From assembly GCF_016863655.1 (NCBI RefSeq), contig NZ_BOPH01000022.1:124001-188000 (forward strand): a stretch of DNA of 64,000 nt, read 5' to 3'. This stretch comes from Virgisporangium ochraceum. GTDB taxonomy: Bacteria; Actinomycetota; Actinomycetes; Mycobacteriales; Micromonosporaceae. Positions 7,814-15,264 of the stretch are shown one piece after another; the first letter of the stretch is position 1, and each line of letters opens with the position of its first letter. The notes beneath the pieces are model-generated. The model was given only the letters and a program-made list of their open reading frames with translations, did no database searches and was not told where the DNA came from. The position numbers and the translations under genes are program-made.

Positions 7814-8530
7814 TCAGATCCGTTCGTACGCCCGCCGCACGGTCGTCAGGTGCGACCGCATCGCGGCCTGCGCGCCCTCGACGGAGCCGGCCTCGACGAA
7901 CGACGTGATCTCCGTGTGCTCGACGTCGATCTGGGACCAGTATTCGGCCGGCATGTTGTGCTCGGCGGTACGCGCCTGCAGCACCCGGAACAGCGGCTCG
8001 GACATGACGCCCAGCAGCTGGTTGCCGGTCGCGTCGACGAGGACGCCGTGGAACGTCCGGTGCTCCTGGAACTTGGTGCCCCGCAACCGGGCCAGCTTCT
8101 CCCGCTCGACCGCCTGCCGCATCAGCTCGATGTGGTGCTCCTCGCGACGCAGCGCGGCGAACCCGGCCGCCGGCACCTCCAGGCACTCGCGGGCCTCGAG
8201 GAGGTCGTCGACGGTGATGTCCTGTGCGCCGGACATGAGCCCGAGGCTCATCTCCAGGTAGTCGCTGACCTGGTTGAACTGCACCCGGGCCACGAAGGTG
8301 CCACCGGTGGTGCCGCGCGTGGTCCGGATGAGGTCCTTCGACGCGAGCACGCGCAACGCCTCCCGCACGGTGCTCCGGCTCACCCCGAAGATCTCGGAGA
8401 GCTCGATCTCCGTGGGCAACCGGTCACCGGAGGTGAGCGAACCGTCCAGGATCCGGTCCCGGAGCTGGTCGGCCACCTGCTGGTAGGCCGGACGCACGCG
8501 GGTGACACCCAGTTCCTTGGCCATTGTCAC
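7814..8530 (-). CDS. GntR-family regulator, FadR subfamily
   Basis: A 238-residue regulator. The winged helix-turn-helix is at residues 14-75 (QQVADQLRDRILDGSL, LSEIFGVSRSTVREALRVL, then the wing RGTTGGTFV). An FCD-type all-helical ligand domain follows, with the conserved LLEARECLEVPAAGFAA and the metal-binding H residues in EHRTFHGVLVDATGN. GTG 8530 is used because it overlaps the stop of the preceding gene (GTGA) and has GGAG 7-8 nt upstream; ATG 8524 is the alternative. It probably represses the operon downstream through the TGTCTGACA site and responds to an acyl-CoA or organic acid, which is inference. Confidence 0.9.
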   Translation of the reverse strand: MTMAKELGVTRVRPAYQQVADQLRDRILDGSLTSGDRLPTEIELSEIFGVSRSTVREALRVLASKDLIRTTRGTTGGTFVARVQFNQVSDYLEMSLGLMSGAQDITVDDLLEARECLEVPAAGFAALRREEHHIELMRQAVEREKLARLRGTKFQEHRTFHGVLVDATGNQLLGVMSEPLFRVLQARTAEHNMPAEYWSQIDVEHTEITSFVEAGSVEGAQAAMRSHLTTVRRAYERI

Positions 8531-9386
8531 GTCGGAGCTCCTTCTTGGCCGGCGCCTTCCGTTGCGAACACCCACCGTAGGGCATCCGTCGAACCGGCCG
8601 CACTCTCGGTAGCGAGTGCGCCGATCAACTCCCGGGTTGCCGCCCGTTCGTCGGAGTTGCCGTAGAACTGTGCGGCGAAGGTCGTGGCACCCGCGGCCGC
8701 GAAGCGGGCGATCTCCTCCCGCACCAGGTCGGCGTCGCCGACGATGGCCAGCTCGTTGGCCAGTTCCAGCCCTTCGCGCCGGATCGCGGCGATGTAGGCG
8801 GGCTTGTCGTCGTACCAGGACAGGACCCTGTCGATGTCCGCGCGGGCGCGGGTCACGTCGTCGGTCACGCAGACCGCGGCCGTCACCACGATCTCGGGCG
8901 CCGGTCGCCGCGCGGCCTCGGCCGCCGCGGCGATCGTGGGGACCGTGAGCTCGCGGATCGTGCGCGGCCCGACCATCCAGGTGATGGTTCCGGACGCGTG
9001 TGCGCCCGCCGCCGCGAGCATCGCCGGCCCGAGCGCGGAGACCATGACGGGCGGCGGCCCGGCCGCTCGTAGGACATGCCCCGGCACGGCCCGACCACCT
9101 GCGGGTGCGACGGTCCGATGCCGAGCACGAGCCGGCCGCCCGCGAGCTCGTTGGTCGTCAACGCCTGCTGCGCCAGCGCCATCGGGTGACGCGGGTACGC
9201 CGGCACCACCGCCGTGCCGATGCGCACGCGGCCCGTCTGGTGGGCCAGCGCGCCGATCACGGTGAGCGTGTCGTGCCCGAAGCCCTGGGTCAGCCAGACG
9301 CTGGCGATCCCGTCGGCCTCGGCCGACCGCAGCAGCTCGGCCGTCTCGCCGATCCGCTCGATGTGGCTGAAGATCCCGTAGTCCAT
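8527..9386 (-). pseudogene. LLM-class F420-dependent oxidoreductase with internal deletion and frameshift
   Basis: The N-terminal part starts at ATG 9386 (GAGGA upstream), runs through GETAELLRSAEADGIASVWL, TGRVRIGTAVVPAYPRHP and LAGGRLVLGIGPSH, and reaches MSYERPGR at about 9070. The C-terminal part, in another frame, resumes with PPPVMVSALGPAMLAAAG and runs to the stop at 8527. About 35 residues expected between the two parts in this family are missing and the reading frame changes. A deletion at about 9065-9080 therefore inactivated an otherwise well conserved gene. The end overlaps the FadR start by 4 nt. Confidence 0.85.
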
Positions 9387-9397
9387 CGGCACCGTCC

Positions 9398-9535
9398 TCA
9401 GTGGATGAACTCGCCCATGGCGCCGCCGCGCGCGTCGGCGGAGGCGTCGGACCGGGCGGGCATGGCCAGGCCGAACGCCTCGGCCGCCGACCGCTGCTGC
9501 TGCACCGCCGTCCAGACCGTCGACATGGCGCTCAC
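9398..9535 (-). other. 45-codon orphan ORF, probable remnant or chimera
   Basis: A short reading frame starts at GTG 9535, overlapping the stop of the second MaoC gene by 4 nt, and ends at 9398, 11 nt before the luciferase-like gene. Its sequence begins MSAMSTVWTAVQQQRSAAEA and ends GGAMGEFIH. I recognise no family. The spacing shows it holds the place of a gene in the operon. Given the stubs on both sides it is likely an N-terminus fused to a C-terminus by deletion. Confidence 0.4.
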
Positions 9536-10011
9536 GGCGCAACCGGAAGCGGCCGCAGCAGATAACTGCGCTTCATGCGCAGCACGGTCTCGTCGCGCTG
9601 GTTCAGCACGGTGTCGTGGACCCTGCCGAACCAGGCCGTGCCCTTCGGGGTCTCGTGGAACTCGGCGACCTCGATCTCGATCCGGATCGTGTCGCCGGCG
9701 AACACCGGCCTGTCGTACCGGACCTCGTCGATGCCGAGCGCTGCGTGGCAGTCGAGCCCGGCGGCGTTCCAGGCGGCGTACATCGTGGTCGAGGTGAGCC
9801 CGGCGGTGACCGCGACCAGGCACGGCCCGCCGAGGATGGGACGCCCGAACACCGTGCCGCGCGTGTACTCCGCGTCGGTGTGCAGCGGGCCGTTCTCCCA
9901 CGACGCGTTGATGATGGCCGAGAACTCGGCCTCGGTGAGCGTGCGGGCCGGGGTGCGCAGCACGGCACCGGCGGCGAACGCCACCGGCAGCCGCGGGGTG
10001 AGGGTGGCCAT
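9532..10011 (-). CDS. MaoC-family dehydratase (second copy)
   Basis: A 159-residue MaoC-like hot-dog protein. It shows TLTEAEFSAIINASWENG, then HTDAEYTRGTVFGRPILGG with the catalytic-loop Asp/His region of (R)-hydratases, and RPVFAGDTIRIEIEVAEF in the second half. It probably hydrates an enoyl-CoA. The ATG at 10011 shares one base with the stop of the ABC ATPase remnant upstream (TGATG), so it was translationally coupled. It appears intact and differs clearly from the other MaoC copy at 7096. Confidence 0.87.
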   Translation of the reverse strand: MATLTPRLPVAFAAGAVLRTPARTLTEAEFSAIINASWENGPLHTDAEYTRGTVFGRPILGGPCLVAVTAGLTSTTMYAAWNAAGLDCHAALGIDEVRYDRPVFAGDTIRIEIEVAEFHETPKGTAWFGRVHDTVLNQRDETVLRMKRSYLLRPLPVAP

Positions 10012-10793
10012 CAGCGCGCGACCGCCTCGTCGACCGACAGCCCCTGGGTGTCCTTCATGGACGCCAGGATCTCGTGCGTCAGCTCGCGGCTGACGTCGAA
10101 CAGCCGCGGGTCGTCGTAGCTGCGCGGCAGCGGCACGTCGACGTCGATGATCCGGTGCACGGTGGACGGGCGGTTCGACATGAGCGCCACCCGGTCGGAG
10201 AGCACGGCCGCCTCGAACACGGTGTGCGTGACGAACACGAACGCGGTGCTGGTCTCCTGCTGCCGCAGTTCGAGCAGGAGCTGGCGCAGGCTCCGGGCGG
10301 TGAACTCGTCGAGGCCGCTGAACGGCTCGTCCATCAGCAGCACCGGCGCGTGCAGCACGAACGCCCGGGCGAGCGCGGTGCGCTGCTGCATGCCGCCGGA
10401 GATCTGGTGCGGGTGGTGGTTCTCGAACCCGCTGAGGCCCACCCGCGTCAGCAGCGGCATGACCCGGTCACCCCACTCGGCCCTCGGCACGCCGCTCGCC
10501 TTGAGGGAGAACTCGACGTTCTGCTTCACCGTCTTCCAGGGCAGCAGCCGCGGCTCCTGGGACACGTAGCTGAACGGCAGACCCTTGGACGTGGTACGGA
10601 TCTCCGCGGTACCCGTGAAGTCGCGGTCGAGGCCGCTGAGCATGTTCAGCACCGTCGACTCGCCGCACCCGGACGGGCCGACGAGCGAGACGAACTCGTC
10701 GTCGGCCACCTCCAGGTTCATGCCGTCGACGACCGTCGTGAAGCCGTTGCGGGTGCGGAACCCCTTCACCAGGTCCCTGATGACGATCGAAGT
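10011..10793 (-). pseudogene. NitT/TauT-type ABC transporter ATPase, 5'-truncated, Walker A Lys replaced by Glu
   Basis: The reading frame encodes an ABC ATPase of the nitrate/sulphonate/taurine class: Q-loop region FSYVSQEPRLLPW, signature ISGGMQQRTALARA, Walker B VLLMDEPFSGLD and H-loop FVFVTHTVFEAAVLSDR. Two defects are visible. The Walker A reads GPSGCGEST, with Glu where the essential Lys should be. The N-terminus is lost: family-like residues TSIVIRDLVKGF continue up to about 10793, where the sequence passes directly into a fragment of an oppositely oriented gene. An internal GTG at 10769 could still start a protein, but it would not be expected to hydrolyse ATP. Confidence 0.8.
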
Positions 10794-11041
10794 CGGCCGA
10801 CATCACCAAGTCGATCCTGCGCGCCAACCCCGACGTGAAGGGCATCTACGGCGCCAACGAAGGCTCCGCGATCGGCGTGGTCAAGGGCATCCAGGAGAGC
10901 GGGAAGACCGGTGTCGTGGTCGTCGACGCGATCGACGGGAAGTCGCTGCCGAAGACCGTCGACACGGGCTACTTCTGGTACGACAAGACGAACATCGACC
11001 AGCCCGAGATCCAGGCCGTCCTCTACAAGGTGAGGCCCTGA
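10790..11041 (+). pseudogene. 3' fragment of a sugar ABC transporter substrate-binding protein with an in-frame internal deletion
   Basis: The frame reads DITKSILRANPDVKGIYGA and EGSAIGVVKGIQESGK, then jumps to SLPKTVDTGYFWYDKTNID and the stop. These are the C-terminal parts of a Peripla_BP_4 (ribose-type) binding protein. The signal peptide, the first domain and about 30 residues between the two quoted parts are missing. It lies head-to-head with the truncated ABC ATPase and both have lost their 5' ends at the same point (about 10790). A hairpin follows the stop by 24 nt. Confidence 0.8.
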
Positions 11042-11060
11042 CGGCGGCCGCGTCCGGGTG

Positions 11061-12005
11061 TCACGGGCGTGGCCGCTCAAGGCCCGTGTTCGCGGACCCC
11101 TGAGCGGCCACGCCCTTCAGAGCCCGCGTGAGCAGGTCGACGTAGGCGGGGTGGGTGAGGTCGAGCACGGGCAGGTCGCCGGCCGCCCACCAGGCGATCC
11201 GCTCGTGCTCGTGGGGCACCAGGTTCACCGGCTCGCCCCGCCAGCTCCGGACGATCCAGAGCGACATCTCGATCCCGATCGTGTCGTCGACGATCCGGTG
11301 CCACGGCCCGGCGAGGTCGGCGTCGACGCCGATCTCCTCGCGCAGCTCCCGGCGCGCCGCGTCGCGGGGCGATTCGCCGGGCTCGACGTGGCCGCCGGGC
11401 AGGTCCCACCGCCCCGGGTAGTTGGCCCGGTCCCTGCTCCGCAGGCCGAGCAGGACGCGGCCGTCGGCGACCAGGATCCCGGTCGCCACGGCCACCCGCC
11501 CCGACGGCCGGCCCTCGAACGGGAACGTGGCGAGCACGGTCCGGCCGGAGTCGTCGGTGACCGTCCACTGTGCCTCGTCGACCACGCAGGACAGGTCCAG
11601 CGTCCGGCCGCGCAGGGCCGCCCAGCAGCCCTCGGGGGCGTCGGCGGTGCGCGGGTGCGCGATGGTCGTGTGGAACGGGTAGCCGCTGAACCGCTGCGGT
11701 GGAAGCAGCAGCCGGTCGCGCAGCGCGGTCAGCCCGCCGGTCGGGTCGGCGACGGCGGCGTAGACCCCGCCCCGGCCGTCGTCGTCACATGCGACGTCCC
11801 CGATCCGCAACCGGATCGGAGGCGTCTCGGCGGCCGCCTCGGCGAGCCGGTCGAGCAGGAGCCCCGCGTCGACGGTCTCCTCGGGATAGACGACGGTGAC
11901 GTGCGGCGGCGCGAGCCGCGCCATGACCGGGTCCCATCGCGACCGCAGCCGGTCGAGCGCCTCGGCGACCGGGCCACCGAGCTGTAGACCCACGTGCCGC
12001 CGCAT
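11061..12005 (-). CDS. 2H phosphoesterase (2'-5' RNA ligase-like) fused to a Nudix hydrolase
   Basis: A 314-residue two-domain protein. Residues 1-160 form a 2H phosphoesterase with both histidine motifs, HVTVVYP (His35) and HTTIAHP (His112), as in 2'-5' RNA ligase/cyclic phosphodiesterase proteins. Residues 170-300 form a Nudix domain with a complete box, GHVEPGESPRDAARRELREE (about 205-224) and IG after it, matching Gx5Ex7REUxEExGU. The 2H part suggests action on 2',3'-cyclic or ADP-ribose phosphates and the Nudix part on a nucleoside diphosphate derivative. Together they imply an RNA-end or ADP-ribose processing enzyme, which is inference. The ATG at 12005 follows AGGGCGG and the gene lies 9 nt after the P-loop protein. 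Confidence 0.88.
   Translation of the reverse strand: MRRHVGLQLGGPVAEALDRLRSRWDPVMARLAPPHVTVVYPEETVDAGLLLDRLAEAAAETPPIRLRIGDVACDDDGRGGVYAAVADPTGGLTALRDRLLLPPQRFSGYPFHTTIAHPRTADAPEGCWAALRGRTLDLSCVVDEAQWTVTDDSGRTVLATFPFEGRPSGRVAVATGILVADGRVLLGLRSRDRANYPGRWDLPGGHVEPGESPRDAARRELREEIGVDADLAGPWHRIVDDTIGIEMSLWIVRSWRGEPVNLVPHEHERIAWWAAGDLPVLDLTHPAYVDLLTRALKGVAAQGSANTGLERPRP
11065..11115. terminator. Long hairpin between convergent genes
   Basis: Perfect 15-bp arms GGGCGTGGCCGCTCA (11065-11079) and TGAGCGGCCACGCCC (11101-11115) enclose a 21-nt loop. The hairpin lies 24 nt after the substrate-binding-protein fragment and inside the last codons of the 2H-Nudix gene. No U tract follows, as is common in actinomycetes. 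It could end transcription of the plus-strand fragment. Confidence 0.55.
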
Positions 12006-12014
12006 CCGCCCTGT

Positions 12015-12611
12015 CTAGCACGCCGTCCGGTGGGCGCGGGCGGCCACCACCCACGCGCGGAGGTCGGCGGCGGATCCGGCCGCCGAGCGGTCGGTGGTGT
12101 CGAGGACGGTGACCGTCCACCGTGGATCGTCGGCGGTCCAGGCGGTCCACCGGTTCCACACCATCCCGGGCCAGGCGTCGGTCGTGATGACCTCCTGGCG
12201 GTGACGGGGGTCGGCGGCGTGGCCGCGGTGCCAGTGGGCCCAGCCGACGCAGGCCCGCCTGGCGGCGTCGTCCCAGCGGCCGGGGTCGCGGGCCTCCAGG
12301 CGGCGGAGCCGTTCGCCGTCGGCCACGTCGACCAGCGCGGCGGCCAGCCCGTCGAGGTGGACCGCCGACGGGGTGGCGAGCACCTCGCCCAGCGGCGACT
12401 GCCCCAGCAGGAGCACGTCGACCCCGGCGGACTGGTACTCCAGCACCCGGCGCAGCCACTGCTCCATGGAGCGCTGGCGCCAGCGCAGGTCGGCGCCGTC
12501 GGGCACACCGATCTCGTCGAAGTCGTGCACGGCGAGGTGGGGCAGGTCGGCGCAGGCCCGGCCGGCGGTGCTCTTCCCGGAGCACATCGAGCCGGCGACA
12601 GTCAACAGCAT
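12015..12611 (-). CDS. P-loop NTPase, nucleotide/small-molecule kinase-like
   Basis: A protein of 198 residues with an N-terminal Walker A, LLTVAGSMCSGKST (about 2-15), and an acidic DFDEIGVP stretch near residue 32. The rest is alpha-helical and Arg-rich (LRRLEARDPGRWDDAARRA). The size and single P-loop fit the adenylate/shikimate-kinase-like group, and the substrate is unknown. ATG 12611 was chosen because the P-loop strand starts at once; ATG or GTG codons further upstream are possible and no strong ribosome site marks either. It precedes the 2H-Nudix gene by 9 nt, so the two probably form an operon with a related nucleic-acid or nucleotide role. Confidence 0.7.
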   Translation of the reverse strand: MLLTVAGSMCSGKSTAGRACADLPHLAVHDFDEIGVPDGADLRWRQRSMEQWLRRVLEYQSAGVDVLLLGQSPLGEVLATPSAVHLDGLAAALVDVADGERLRRLEARDPGRWDDAARRACVGWAHWHRGHAADPRHRQEVITTDAWPGMVWNRWTAWTADDPRWTVTVLDTTDRSAAGSAADLRAWVVAARAHRTAC

Positions 12612-12738
12612 CGGAACAGCGTGCGCCCGGTCGGGCCGCACGCACGACCGGTTTACCACCCGCCGACCGCTTGACCCCCGCAGCCCGGCCGATCATGCTG
12701 ACCGGCACCGAAGTACCGACGATGCCAACGGAGGACCG

Positions 12739-14304
12739 GTGGTCTACAGCAGCAGGTACCCGGACGTGGCGGTGGTCGACGAGGCCATCCACGCGCGGGT
12801 GCTGGGCCAGGCGGCCCGTCGGGGGTCGGCGCCGGCCCTGGTCGACACGGTCAGCGGGCGCACGATCACGTACGGCGAGCTGGCCGTGCTGGTCCAGCGG
12901 CTCGCGGCGGGGCTCGCCGCCGAGGGCATCGGCAAGGGGGACGTGGTGGCGCTGCACTCGCCGAACACGGTTCTCTTCCCTGTGGTCTTCTACGCGACGA
13001 CCACCGCCGGCGGCACCGTGACCACCCTGTCGCCGCTCGCCACCGCACCGGAGATCGCCAAGCAGCTCCTCGACTCGGGCGCCCGGATCCTGGTGACGGT
13101 GTCGCCGTTGCTCGCGGCCGCGAACGGCGCTGTCGAGATCGTGCGGGACCGCACGGGCAGCGCGATCGAGGTGCTCGTGTGCGACGAGGCCGCCGGTCAC
13201 CGGTCCATCCTGAGCCTTCTGCGCGATGGAGAGGTGCCGCCCTCCGACCTCGACCCCGCGACCGACGTCGCGGTGCTGCCGTACTCGAGCGGCACCACCG
13301 GCACGCCGAAGGGCGTGATGCTCACGCACCGGAACATCTCCACGAACCTGGAACAGCTCACCGACCTCCACCGGGTGGAGGAGGGCGACCGGATCATCGC
13401 GATCCTGCCGTTCTTCCACATCTACGGGATGGCGGTGCTGCTCAACAACGCGCTGATGCGCGGCGCGACGGTGTACGTGCACCCGCGGTTCGACCTCGAC
13501 GCGTTCCTGACGAGCCTCGAACGCGACCGGATCACCCACGCCTACATCGCGCCGCCGGTGATGCTCGTGCTCGCGAAGCACCCGGCGGTGGCGAAGCTCG
13601 ACCTGTCGAACCTCAGGCGCATCATCTGCGCCGCCGCGCCGCTCGACGCGGGGCTGCAGAAGGCGGTCGCCGACCGGCTCGGTGTCGAGATCGGGCAGGC
13701 GTACGGGATGACCGAGCTGTCGCCCGGCACGCACATCCACGTCGACGGCAACCTCGACGAGCCGGTCGCCTGCGTGGGTCATCTGTTCCCCTCGACGAAG
13801 GCCCGGCTGGTGGACCCGGCGACCGGCGCCGACGTGGCCACCGGCGAGCCCGGCGAGCTGTGGATCAGCGGACCCCAGGTGATGAAGGGCTACTTCGGCC
13901 GGCCCGAGGACACCGACGCGATGGTCGACGCCGACGGCTGGCTGCACACCGGCGACATCGCCCGCGTCGACGAGGACGGCAACTGGTTCATCGTCGACCG
14001 CGTCAAGGAGCTCATCAAGTACAAGGGCTACCAGGTGGCGCCGGCGGAGCTGGAAGCCGTGCTGCTGAACCATCCCGCGATCGCCGACGCCGCCGTGATC
14101 GGCGTGTACGACGAGGAGAACAACGAGGTCCCGAAGGCGTTCGTGGTGCCGATGCCGGGCGCGGAGGTGAGCCCGGAGAGCGTGATGGAGTACGTGGCCG
14201 GGCAGGTCGCGCCGTACAAGAAGGTGCGGCAGGTCGAGTTCATCGACGCGGTACCGAAGGCTGCCTCGGGGAAGATCCTGCGCCGACAGCTCCGGGAGCG
14301 CTAG
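12739..14304 (+). CDS. Acyl-CoA synthetase, 4-coumarate-CoA ligase-like
   Basis: A 521-residue adenylate-forming enzyme. It has the AMP-binding P-loop YSSGTTGTPKGV (about 182-193), the substrate-pocket region LPFFHIYGMAVLL, GQAYGMTELSPG (A5 motif), GWLHTGDIA (A7) and the C-terminal lysine motif PKAASGKILRR (A10). It activates an aryl or acyl carboxylate to its CoA thioester through an acyl-AMP. The GTG at 12739 is supported by GGAGG 4 nt upstream and by a start typical of 4CL-like proteins (SSRYPDV). It ends inside the 3' end of a convergent membrane-protein gene (65-nt overlap). It could feed the acyl-CoA genes at 5-10 kb, but that is speculative. Confidence 0.92.
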   Translation: MVYSSRYPDVAVVDEAIHARVLGQAARRGSAPALVDTVSGRTITYGELAVLVQRLAAGLAAEGIGKGDVVALHSPNTVLFPVVFYATTTAGGTVTTLSPLATAPEIAKQLLDSGARILVTVSPLLAAANGAVEIVRDRTGSAIEVLVCDEAAGHRSILSLLRDGEVPPSDLDPATDVAVLPYSSGTTGTPKGVMLTHRNISTNLEQLTDLHRVEEGDRIIAILPFFHIYGMAVLLNNALMRGATVYVHPRFDLDAFLTSLERDRITHAYIAPPVMLVLAKHPAVAKLDLSNLRRIICAAAPLDAGLQKAVADRLGVEIGQAYGMTELSPGTHIHVDGNLDEPVACVGHLFPSTKARLVDPATGADVATGEPGELWISGPQVMKGYFGRPEDTDAMVDADGWLHTGDIARVDEDGNWFIVDRVKELIKYKGYQVAPAELEAVLLNHPAIADAAVIGVYDEENNEVPKAFVVPMPGAEVSPESVMEYVAGQVAPYKKVRQVEFIDAVPKAASGKILRRQLRER

Positions 14305-15112
14305 CCGGCCGGGCCTGCGCGGCGAGCGCCCGGTTCCCCCATCGCGTGCGTCCCCACGGCTTCACGACCGACAGGACCGTCGCGACCCACAACGCGACCG
14401 TGAACGCGGCCAGGCACGCCGTCAACGCCGCCGCCGTGCCGCCGGGGACCGCGGCCGGGTCGGCCGTGCGGGCGGCCAGCTCGTCCGCGAGCGCGTTCTC
14501 GACCGTGCCGGCGACGATCGGGATGCTCAGGGAGATGACGAACTTGGTGAGCACCCACCGGTACCGCACCAGGCCCCACTTCGAGCCGAGCGACACCACG
14601 AGCCCGGTGACGATCGACAGCGCCATCGACGGGATCGCCGCCGCCAGGTCGACGACGTGCAGCACCTCGTAGGCGCCGTGGCGCATCGCGTGCGAGTCGG
14701 CCAGCTGGCCGATCAGGGCCAGCACCGTCATCGTGAGCGCCACCCCGAGCCACCCGACGCTGACACCGACGTGCAGCACGAGCCACACGCGGCGCGTCCG
14801 CGGCGCCATGCGGGGGAACCGCGGCCGGGCGCGCGCCAGGATCAGCAGCGAGACCACGATGCCGACGAGCGTCACCGAGCTGCCGACGCTGAACACGAAC
14901 TGCAGCGGCGCGAGCGCCAGGTGCGTGACGATCGCGATCCGGCGGCCGCGCCCGTCCCACCGGCGGGCGGCGACCGCCGACAGGACGGCGCCCACCGCGT
15001 ACCCGACGACGCCCAGGACGCGGAAGAACGCCGGTCCGCCGGCGACGAGGAGCACGCCGGTGGCGACAGCGGCAAAGGCGACGAAAGTCCACAGGAGTCG
15101 GCGAGGGGTCAC
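14240..15112 (-). CDS. Integral membrane protein, function unknown
   Basis: A 290-residue protein with about eight hydrophobic segments (for example LLWTFVAFAAVATGVLLVAG at the start, VWLVLHVGVSVGWLGVALTM near 110-130 and AALTACLAAFTVALWVATVL near 240). A basic, proline-rich tail of about 40 residues follows. No enzymatic motif was seen. The second half resembles the many actinomycete DUF2269-like membrane proteins (HVGVSVGWLG motif), a tentative match. The GTG at 15112 is the only start that keeps the first helix, and it has no clear ribosome site. Confidence 0.65.
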   Translation of the reverse strand: MTPRRLLWTFVAFAAVATGVLLVAGGPAFFRVLGVVGYAVGAVLSAVAARRWDGRGRRIAIVTHLALAPLQFVFSVGSSVTLVGIVVSLLILARARPRFPRMAPRTRRVWLVLHVGVSVGWLGVALTMTVLALIGQLADSHAMRHGAYEVLHVVDLAAAIPSMALSIVTGLVVSLGSKWGLVRYRWVLTKFVISLSIPIVAGTVENALADELAARTADPAAVPGGTAAALTACLAAFTVALWVATVLSVVKPWGRTRWGNRALAAQARPASAPGAVGAGSSPRQPSVPRR

Positions 15113-15252
15113 GCGTCGACGCTAGGGTCGGCGGCCGGCGCCGCGCATCCGGCGGAGGAACCACCGGCGGTCCATCCAAGGTCTCCCGTCGCGCGGCCGG
15201 CTACGACCTTCGGCTGAGTCCATCGGCGGAGGGCAGACACGGGGAACGCGCC

Positions 15253-15258
15253 TAGACT
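15253..15258 (+). promoter_or_regulatory. -10 box of a likely leaderless transcript
   Basis: TAGACT ends 6 nt before the ATG of the histidine kinase at 15265. That distance places the transcription start at or next to the A of the ATG, as in leaderless actinobacterial genes. No ribosome site is present between them. The -35 region is poorly conserved. Confidence 0.45.
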
Positions 15259-15264
15259 CGCCAC

